In this document: in pieces, positions 1 through 5,993 of the stretch
How the letters are laid out: every line of letters starts with the position of its first letter
Position numbering within the stretch: the first letter of the stretch is position 1
Assembly: GCA_025774615.1 (NCBI GenBank)
Contig: JALGVQ010000151.1
Location: forward strand, 1-7,352
DNA: 7,352 nt
Source: a bacterium
GTDB lineage: Bacteria; Blakebacterota; Blakebacteria; Blakebacterales; Blakebacteraceae
Direction of reading: 5' to 3'
Program-made: the position numbers and the translations under genes
The notes under the pieces: model-generated
What the model was told of the DNA's origin: nothing
The model's database searches: none
The model's input: only the letters and a program-made list of their open reading frames with translations

Positions 1-280
1 CATGCGCACGGAATCTGGCTCTGTTCTTCTAACGGTTATGAAGGGCTCCGGGGGAGCCCATCGATGATACCGACAGGCTCCTCCAACAAGCCGGAAATTA
101 GCCCAGCCCTCTGACGCACTACCTCCGGGACGGGCACTGAGCGACCATCCGATCATCTGATTGAACGACTCCCACCCCCTGCCGGTTCCGCGCAGTGCAC
201 CGGAATCTGGAATGGAGGCTCTTTCGCCAGTGGTTCATCGGTGGTTCGTCAGAGGATCTTCAGGGGAGAACGGGGAGCTG
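1..280. other. non-coding stretch downstream of the histidine kinase
   Basis: I see no supported gene here on either strand. On the minus strand a frame opens with ATG at 156 and stays open to the window edge (52 codons), but its translation has no recognisable motif and no good ribosome binding site. A 39-codon minus-strand ORF starting near 238 is equally featureless. A sigma-54 response regulator often follows NtrY-type kinases, but none begins here. The stretch contains one short GC-rich hairpin (43-59) and an imperfect direct repeat (6-18 and 197-210). It may hold the 3' untranslated region of the kinase transcript. Confidence 0.5.
43..59 (-). other. GC-rich hairpin, possible weak terminator
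   Basis: A perfect 7-bp inverted repeat (GGGCTCC / GGAGCCC) with a 3-nt loop lies about 220 nt downstream of the kinase's original stop. No T tract follows it in either direction, so it does not meet the usual intrinsic terminator pattern. It could be a remnant terminator, an RNA structure or chance in GC-rich DNA. Confidence 0.2.
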
Positions 281-373
281 TCAGCTGATGGGGAAGCGGG
301 CCGTCATGGTCGTCCCTTCACCCGGCTTACTGTCGACCGACAGGGTTCCACCATAGGCATCCACGATCGAGCG
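281..373 (-). pseudogene. out-of-frame 3' end of the histidine kinase (end of HATPase domain)
   Basis: Read on the minus strand from 373, this frame encodes RSIVDAYGGTLSVDS, then KPGEGTTMTARFPIS, and stops with TGA at 283-281. This is the expected end of a HisKA/HATPase_c kinase: the helix after the G2 box (xxRSIVDAYGG), the beta hairpin carrying S-x-P-G-x-G-T, and a final F-P-I/L strand. It continues the kinase reading at 327-4544 but is offset by one frame. Typical kinases have two residues between GLGLA and the Arg (GLGLAxxRxIV). Here only one base (374) separates the Ala codon from the Arg codon, so the simplest lesion is loss of 5 nt. It has no start codon or ribosome binding site of its own and is not an independent gene. 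Confidence 0.85.
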
Positions 374-3300
374 TCGCCAGGCCGAGCCCTGTTCCTTCGG
401 TCTTGGTTGAGAAGTAGGGTTCGAAGAGCCGTTCCTGCACCTCGGGGGCGATCCCTTCACCGGTATCCTGCACCTGGAGCCAGACGTATTCCTCATCGTG
501 ACCGGTCCGGACCGTGAGGGTCCCCTCCTCTCCCATCGCGTCGAGAGCGTTCCGGATCAGGTTGATGATGAGCCGCCGGATCTGCTCGGTATCGAGCATG
601 ACGACGGGAAGATCGGCGGCGAGTTCCCGGATCATGGTCATCTCTACCGGAAGCGCCGGCTCGAAGAGGTTCAGCGCGTCCTCCACGGGCGCGTTCAGAT
701 CGGTCGGTTCCCTCTTCACGACCGGCAGGCGGGCGTAGGCGGCGAATTCATTTGCTATCCTGCGGAGTCCCTCCACCTGCTCAACGATGGTGTCGGTGCA
801 CTCCGCCACGATCGAGTCGAGATCGTCGGCTTTTTCTTCATACGCCCGCCTGAGGAACTGCGCAGAGAGCTGCATCGGCGTGAGGGGGTTCTTGATCTCG
901 TGGGCAACCTGACGGGCCATCTCCTGCCAGGCCCGTTCCCGCTCCGCGCGGGCCAGTTCTTCCCGATTCTCCCTCAGCGCGATAACCATCTGCCTGAAGG
1001 CCTTCTGGAGGCCACCGACCTCATCCCCCCGGGTCACCGGGATCTCCACGCCGAGATCCCCGCCAGCCACGCGCACGGCCGACCTGGTGAGATCCCCGAT
1101 CGGCTGCGAAATACGGCTCGCTACCAGCAGTGCTACCAGCGTCACCGCCACCACCAGCAGCAGATAGATGCTGGCTACCGTCGTGAAGAGCTGATTGAGC
1201 GCCGGGTCGTTCAGACCCCACAGACCGAACCTCCGCCTGGCGATCGTGCCCACTGCGGTGCCGGTATGATCGGTCAGCGGCCGGTAGGCGTAGAGGTAGT
1301 GAAGCCCGCTGAGTTCCCCCCAGCGGAAGGCACCGACCTCACGGCCCCGTAGTCCCTGCCAGTCGGCTTCCCTCGGCAGGAGTGTCGGCAACAGCCCGGC
1401 CGCGTACGGTCCCGGCCCGGTCGAGGATTGCAGACGGCCATCGATCAGGAGATCGACCTGCCACTGAGATCCGCGTGCCGCCTCCCTGAGCAGATGCTCC
1501 GTGAATGGTCTCACGACGATCGCCGCGCCTTCGGAATAGCGTTCACCCACCGGAGCGATGGCCACCGCCCACAGACCGTCAGATCTGAACAGGAATGAGC
1601 CAGGACCTCGGGCATGGACAGCGTCGCGCAGGGGGATGCGCTGGGCAAGGGAGTCTGGAACGGTCCCGGCCAGACGGAAATAGTTCTCATCGAAGATCGC
1701 CCAGAGGGCCTCCGGGCCGAGATCCACGGCACCCGTCCTCCACTCCGTCATCTGCTCCAGGATCCTCACCAGCTCTTCAGCCTGGTCGCCGGTCTGCTCG
1801 AGTACCCCCTGCTGTACATCTCTCACACTCTGTTCAAGGCCCGCCTCCCATGAAGACCGCTCCCTGTTCAGGATGAACCCCCTCGTGAGCAGCCAGAGGG
1901 CCACCAGAGGCACCAGCGCCACCACCAGCAGAGGGATCAGAAGTCTTGTCTTGAACGAGACCCGCCGAAGCATCCGTCCTACGGGTATGCCGGTCCCGGC
2001 GACCACCGCCGCCGGCAACCACCCCAGCAACAGCAACGCCGCGGTGAATAATATCACCACATTCAGCACATCCACGATCCTGCCCCACAACCCGGGGAGC
2101 CGGACACCGAGACAGGCGACCCGCTCCACCACATTCTCCTCAACCAATACACCACCCGGCATCAACGGACCGGCCGATGCGGTCGCCAGATGGAAGAAAT
2201 ATTCATCAGAGCCGGTGCCGATCCGGCCTCCCCTGCGGAGCCAGACACCCCGCGTGCCTCCCTCCCTGATCCGCTGGACGACCGAGCGTGGTACCTGCTC
2301 GGGCGCTTCAACAAGCGTCGGGTTCAACGGCAGGGCCAGCAGTCCATAGGTCTCATCGTAGAGACGGAGGAACAGATCTCCCCCCAGCCTTCCCTCGCGT
2401 TCGGCATGCCCAGCCCGGTCGAAGCGTGTCCATATCCTGTTCTCACCACCGGCCATGACACCGAGAAGCCTCCTGCGCACACCGAGCAGGAGTGAACTCG
2501 CCCCCTCCCCTCCCGGAACGCCTATCAGGAGCGTCTCCACACCGAACTCTCCCGGTGACCCGGCCGTCAGAACCAGGCGCCCCTCTCCACGAGCAAGCAT
2601 ACTCCTCACCTTCTCGATCACCGGGACATCGAAGAGATCGGATACGGTCTCGAAATGGCCCGTGACCTCTCCTGTCTCATCCACTACCTGGACACCTCCG
2701 GCCAGCATCTCCTCATGCAGATCGAGCTGTCTCCAGACCAGGTATGCCCGGCGGTCATCCATGTTCGTGAACGGGTGCAGACCGGCAGGCTGCCTGTTGT
2801 CATCTGCAGCGACGGCGGCTCTGAGTTCATCAGTGATCCCGGCAACTTCCATCGATGTCAGTCCGACACCGGTTCCGGCCATGCTCGCCGCTGAATCTTC
2901 AACCACGTTGCGGATGATGACTCTGCCCAGCTGTCCCTTGATGGGCAGCAGCACCATAGCCCCGATCATTCCCAAACCAAGAAGCGCGGTCAGGGGGGTG
3001 GCTTTCCCGCTCCCCTTCAGCCAGAGAGAGGCGCCGATCGTACCCACAGCCGCCGCGCACATTCCGGTCAGAAGTGATCCGTCCCAGGCGCCTGAAACGC
3101 CCGCCAGGAAACCACCAACCAGCGCTGCGGTGACAGCCGCAGCGAACCCTTTCCACTGATATCGGGAGCGCAGGATCGCGGCCGATCCTCCAGAGACACT
3201 GGTCAGGATCATGATCATTGCGATCGCGATGAGCCATCCAACGAGATCGGACAGAGGCGGCAGGAAGCTGACGTTGGCCCAGAACCAGCCGGGCGCGAAT

Positions 3301-4544
3301 CGGAAGAGGTCCTGCAGAAGCGCCAGACCGATCGGCCAGAGTACCAGGATGAGGAGTCCCGAACCCACTCCCGAAGCGGTTGTAAAACGGTTTCTCTCCC
3401 CATCCTTCAGTCCCGCTCGGATACCGAGCGCGAACCAGAGCGCGAGTCCTGCCCCCGCCACGGCCAGGAATGCCTGATTGATGAGCTGGTGTCCCGTCCA
3501 CGAAGGAGCTATCAGGTCGAGTGTCAACGGTCGGCCGGCCACCCCGAGTACCAGCGGCACGACCGAGGCATATATCACCGGAGCCGCAGACAACCCCCTC
3601 ATCACCGAGCTGTCCTTGCTGAGCAGGAGCAGGCTGAGCAGGAGGATCGAGAAGAGCAGGGTTACCTGGATCACCCCCCTGCCCGGATGGGGGAACGTCT
3701 CTTCGGTCCATGGCCCCGGCTCGATCGTGACCATCCACGCCCGACCCTCATCGGGCACTATCCGCAGCCGCGACGCGATATGCCCGGGGAGCATCTTCTC
3801 GAGGATCGGTTCTGTGCCTGGCGCCAGATCGGTATGGACCCTGTTGCGTGCCAGGAGACCGGCCACCACAAGCGTGCCCTCGGGCAGGGCCGCGATCGAG
3901 TACGCTGCCGCCGAAAGGCTGTCCCCTGCGGTGAAGAACCACTGCGACCCCGCTCCGATCGAACCTCCCCATTCATTGTTCTCCAGGACATGCGCGGGCA
4001 CCATGTAGGGGGAACCGGCCCATGCGATCTGCACCCCTTCATCCCTGAAGAGAGCGATCGCTACCCCCTCTTCGATCATGGATGGCAGGTCGGGAAGAAC
4101 ACTCTCCAGTCTCTCGCGCGTCCCCAGGCCGCGAGACGGGTCTGCAAGCGCTTCCGTAGCGGATCCAAGCGCGTCCTCCAGATATCCCCGAACAGTCTGA
4201 AGCGTCTCTGCGACCCGTGCCCGATCTCCACTCTCCCGATCGGCAAGCAGTCGTTCTGATGGTCTCAGAGGCAGGAGAATGTTCCCGACAGCACAGAGGA
4301 TCGCCAGCGACAGGAACGCCCATTTCCATTGCCCGAGAGGATCCGCCGCCGCTGATCTGCCGGCCGAACGCACCGCCAGCCAGGCCGGTACGAGCGCGAG
4401 GAATCCCCACAGCTTCCATCCCCCCAGACCGAGATACAGGGCCAGGAGCACAGTCGCGGCAACAAGCCAGCTCATACGGAATGTCGTGGAACGGAGCCGG
4501 GCGATGCCGCCCGGTCGCGCCGGTGATGTCAGCGAGGCTCTCAT
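327..4544 (-). CDS. giant multi-sensor NtrY-like histidine kinase, frameshifted near its C-terminus
   Basis: Membrane sensor kinase that would autophosphorylate a His and pass the phosphate to a response regulator. As read it has 1405 residues, far more than the 700-800 of typical NtrY. Hydrophobicity suggests 14 membrane helices: about 24-42, 43-59, 73-92, 290-308, 317-337, 353-376, 391-412, 428-450, 466-485, 488-509, 516-535, 822-850, 866-890 and 1119-1143. They leave three extracytoplasmic regions (about 93-289, 540-815, 891-1115). The short loops predicted inside are Arg/Lys-rich, which supports this topology. Next come HAMP (1144-1196), HisKA with phospho-acceptor His1215 in AHEIKNPLTPMQLSA (an NtrY-style motif), and HATPase_c: N box NLIRNALDAM (about 1328-1337), G1 box DTGEG (1360-1364), FEPYFST (1374-1380), GTGLGLA (1385-1390 region). 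No PAS is evident between HAMP and HisKA. After Ala1390 the frame is lost; 15 aberrant residues precede the stop at 327-329. The true C-terminus is in another frame (281-373). ATG 4544 is the first start; ATG 4475 (Met24, just before the first helix) is the alternative. Neither has a clear Shine-Dalgarno. The signal sensed and the partner are unknown. Confidence 0.9.
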   Translation of the reverse strand: MRASLTSPARPGGIARLRSTTFRMSWLVAATVLLALYLGLGGWKLWGFLALVPAWLAVRSAGRSAAADPLGQWKWAFLSLAILCAVGNILLPLRPSERLLADRESGDRARVAETLQTVRGYLEDALGSATEALADPSRGLGTRERLESVLPDLPSMIEEGVAIALFRDEGVQIAWAGSPYMVPAHVLENNEWGGSIGAGSQWFFTAGDSLSAAAYSIAALPEGTLVVAGLLARNRVHTDLAPGTEPILEKMLPGHIASRLRIVPDEGRAWMVTIEPGPWTEETFPHPGRGVIQVTLLFSILLLSLLLLSKDSSVMRGLSAAPVIYASVVPLVLGVAGRPLTLDLIAPSWTGHQLINQAFLAVAGAGLALWFALGIRAGLKDGERNRFTTASGVGSGLLILVLWPIGLALLQDLFRFAPGWFWANVSFLPPLSDLVGWLIAIAMIMILTSVSGGSAAILRSRYQWKGFAAAVTAALVGGFLAGVSGAWDGSLLTGMCAAAVGTIGASLWLKGSGKATPLTALLGLGMIGAMVLLPIKGQLGRVIIRNVVEDSAASMAGTGVGLTSMEVAGITDELRAAVAADDNRQPAGLHPFTNMDDRRAYLVWRQLDLHEEMLAGGVQVVDETGEVTGHFETVSDLFDVPVIEKVRSMLARGEGRLVLTAGSPGEFGVETLLIGVPGGEGASSLLLGVRRRLLGVMAGGENRIWTRFDRAGHAEREGRLGGDLFLRLYDETYGLLALPLNPTLVEAPEQVPRSVVQRIREGGTRGVWLRRGGRIGTGSDEYFFHLATASAGPLMPGGVLVEENVVERVACLGVRLPGLWGRIVDVLNVVILFTAALLLLGWLPAAVVAGTGIPVGRMLRRVSFKTRLLIPLLVVALVPLVALWLLTRGFILNRERSSWEAGLEQSVRDVQQGVLEQTGDQAEELVRILEQMTEWRTGAVDLGPEALWAIFDENYFRLAGTVPDSLAQRIPLRDAVHARGPGSFLFRSDGLWAVAIAPVGERYSEGAAIVVRPFTEHLLREAARGSQWQVDLLIDGRLQSSTGPGPYAAGLLPTLLPREADWQGLRGREVGAFRWGELSGLHYLYAYRPLTDHTGTAVGTIARRRFGLWGLNDPALNQLFTTVASIYLLLVVAVTLVALLVASRISQPIGDLTRSAVRVAGGDLGVEIPVTRGDEVGGLQKAFRQMVIALRENREELARAERERAWQEMARQVAHEIKNPLTPMQLSAQFLRRAYEEKADDLDSIVAECTDTIVEQVEGLRRIANEFAAYARLPVVKREPTDLNAPVEDALNLFEPALPVEMTMIRELAADLPVVMLDTEQIRRLIINLIRNALDAMGEEGTLTVRTGHDEEYVWLQVQDTGEGIAPEVQERLFEPYFSTKTEGTGLGLATLDRGCLWWNPVGRQ

Positions 4545-4552
4545 CTCACTCA

Positions 4553-4581
4553 GGAGTACAGGTCGGGTAATCGTCCGTCAA
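4553..4581 (-). promoter_or_regulatory. possible sigma-70-type promoter for the histidine kinase
   Basis: On the minus strand TTGACG (4581-4576) and TACTCC (4558-4553) are separated by exactly 17 nt, matching the layout of a -35/-10 pair; the -35 is 5 of 6 to consensus, the -10 weak. It lies between the upstream terminator and the kinase ATG. Initiation about 7 nt past the -10 would fall within a few bases of the ATG at 4544, giving a leaderless or near-leaderless mRNA, which fits the lack of a Shine-Dalgarno there. If translation starts at 4475 instead, a leader of about 70 nt results. Sigma-factor preferences of this organism are unknown. Confidence 0.35.
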
Positions 4582-4612
4582 CATGAGCCTGTTGGAGAAA
4601 CGCTCGTGTCGC

Positions 4613-4652
4613 AAAAAAAACATGGCCCGACCCGCGTGCTGCGGGCCGGGCC
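4613..4652 (-). terminator. intrinsic terminator after the outer-membrane protein gene
   Basis: Reading the minus strand, a 12-bp stem (arms 4652-4641 and 4635-4624) with a 5-nt loop (4640-4636) is followed after 3 nt by eight T residues (4620-4613). The pair at 4646/4630 is a G-U wobble in minus-strand RNA but an A-C mismatch in plus-strand RNA, and the long T run is on the minus-strand side, so the terminator works for leftward transcription. It begins 25 nt past the barrel gene's stop and should separate that unit from the kinase gene. Confidence 0.9.
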
Positions 4653-4677
4653 TTTTCATCCGGCTTCGGGAGAGGGG

Positions 4678-5973
4678 TCAGAACCGATAGCCGAACGACA
4701 TTATGAACTGGCCGTGACTCCAGACCTCCGAGGTCGCGCCCAGTCCGGTCTCCCACTGCGCGGTGCGATAGGTCAGGTCGAGATGGATCAGGTCACCCAT
4801 CGGCAGGCCTATCCCTGCGCTGTATATCTCACGATTTCTGACGATCTCCTCACCAACAGCCCGGAATACGAGCGGTGACCACTGATAACCGGCGCGGACT
4901 GCCAATCCGCCGGGAACAGCGAGTTCCATGCCGCCGCCCAGTTTCCACTGTGGTTCGTAGTTGTTGACGAAGAAATCAGGGTCGAACCCGTCGTACGGGG
5001 ACTTCGAGTACCAGGCCTGCGAATAGTCGGTGAAAGAGGCACTGCCGCTCATGGTGACTCCCGCGATCGAGAGCGCCGCCCCCATATCGAACTCAAAGGG
5101 GATCCGCAGGGCGTAGGAGTAGAGCCCATCGTCGTCGTAGGTCACTTCCGAGGTCTCGTCGTCGTAGTAGAGTATCTCCGACTGGTACCACTCCTCGGTG
5201 ATCTCGATATCTGTCGGCATGCGGATCGTTCCACCGAACGAGAGCCCCTGTACCGGCATCCAGAGCGTACCGACCGACATGCGGAGACCTTTACTCTGAT
5301 ATGAGTAGTCGATCCCGTCATCCCACCGATGACCATCGTAGGGAGTCCAGACATCATCGGTATCGTACGCGTCCAGCAGGTAGGTGTAGCTGTTGGAGCC
5401 ACTGATCGCCTCGAGGCTGAACCCGATGTAGGTACTCTTCGAAACCTCTACCGCTACTCCCGCCGCGTATCCATAGAGCGATCCGCGATCGGAGTCATTG
5501 GCCTCTATCCAGGTCTCCCCCAGATCGGGATCATCGGAGGTGTTGTACCCTTCGAGCCGGTACCGGTTGTCCAGATCCCTGAGCCGATGGGCACCGATCG
5601 CGAAGACGAGGCTGCCCCGGTCTGTGGGTATGGAATAGACCAGGCCCAGGTTGTCCAGACCGGTGCTGAATACCTTCGAATTCGATTCTGTGCCGAAATA
5701 GCTCGTGTTGAGAACGGTCGAACGGTGGGAGATACCCCCTTCGATACTCAGCCCCTTCACCAGCCCGAGTCCTGCCGGGTTATAGTAGAGGCTGTGGATG
5801 TCCCCCCCGATCGCGTGGTATGCCTCACCCATGGCCAGAGGTCGCGCGCCGGTCCCTGTGGGAACGACTGCAAGGATCTCCGCGCTCTGGGCGAATGTCG
5901 CGACCGGTGAAAGGAGCAGAAGCACTGCTCCCCCTGCGACCGCGTTCCGGATCCTCATTCCCATGCTGTTCAT
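4678..5973 (-). CDS. OmpP1/FadL- or PorV/PorQ-like outer-membrane beta-barrel protein
   Basis: Predicted exported outer-membrane beta-barrel of 431 residues from ATG 5973. The N-terminus is a clear signal peptide: a basic stretch (MRIRN), a hydrophobic core (AVAGGAVLLLLSPVA) and likely cleavage after TFA or AQS-A. The mature start has GARPLAMGEAYHAIGGD and SLYYNPAGLGL, the family hallmark (GARxxAMGxA...D...YNPAGL) of the OmpP1/FadL and PorV/PorQ superfamily. Alternating-residue strands follow, including a late block (WKLGGGMELAVPGGLAVRAGY) typical of these barrels, and the chain ends in Tyr-Arg-Phe, the terminal aromatic used for barrel assembly. Two stretches, about residues 201-225 and 280-298, are rich in Asp/Tyr and are probably loops. 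FadL relatives move hydrophobic compounds; PorV relatives serve type IX secretion; the sequence does not decide between these. A longer reading from GTG 5997 overlaps the upstream stop by 4 nt but has no Shine-Dalgarno and adds charged residues before the signal peptide. The gene follows the repeat-protein gene by 20 nt and ends at a terminator. Confidence 0.85.
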   Translation of the reverse strand: MNSMGMRIRNAVAGGAVLLLLSPVATFAQSAEILAVVPTGTGARPLAMGEAYHAIGGDIHSLYYNPAGLGLVKGLSIEGGISHRSTVLNTSYFGTESNSKVFSTGLDNLGLVYSIPTDRGSLVFAIGAHRLRDLDNRYRLEGYNTSDDPDLGETWIEANDSDRGSLYGYAAGVAVEVSKSTYIGFSLEAISGSNSYTYLLDAYDTDDVWTPYDGHRWDDGIDYSYQSKGLRMSVGTLWMPVQGLSFGGTIRMPTDIEITEEWYQSEILYYDDETSEVTYDDDGLYSYALRIPFEFDMGAALSIAGVTMSGSASFTDYSQAWYSKSPYDGFDPDFFVNNYEPQWKLGGGMELAVPGGLAVRAGYQWSPLVFRAVGEEIVRNREIYSAGIGLPMGDLIHLDLTYRTAQWETGLGATSEVWSHGQFIMSFGYRF

Positions 5974-5976
5974 GAT

Positions 5977-5989
5977 CTTCCTGTCCTTT
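5977..5989 (-). promoter_or_regulatory. ribosome binding site deciding the barrel-protein start
   Basis: Minus-strand AAAGGACAGGAAG lies just before ATG 5973; the AGGA core at 5982-5979 leaves 5 nt to the start. The alternative upstream GTG (5997) has no comparable purine-rich site. This favours ATG 5973, which also places the signal peptide close to the N-terminus. Confidence 0.7.
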
Positions 5990-5993
5990 CCTC

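Noticed and set aside
1-156. Possible start of a further minus-strand gene (ATG at 156, open to the window edge)
   Set aside because: Only 52 codons, no Shine-Dalgarno, no motif, and a composition unlike the clear genes; it cannot be told from chance without the adjacent sequence.
182-203. Inverted repeat CCGGT/ACCGG as a terminator for the kinase gene
   Set aside because: Only 5 bp with a 12-nt loop and no T tract on either side.
6-210. Insertion-element footprint suggested by a short direct repeat at 6-18 and 197-210
   Set aside because: The repeat is imperfect and only about 13 nt; no terminal inverted repeats or transposase remnant lie between the copies.
498-1352. Plus-strand ORF of 284 codons opposite the kinase domain
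   Set aside because: It is antisense to the HAMP, HisKA and HATPase motifs, which are unmistakable on the minus strand; the product is rich in His, Arg and Pro, as expected from the reverse of GC-rich coding sequence.
3489-4259. Plus-strand ORF of 256 codons opposite the N-terminal kinase region
   Set aside because: It is a shadow of the membrane-helix and sensor 1 coding region, with no recognisable domain or ribosome binding site.
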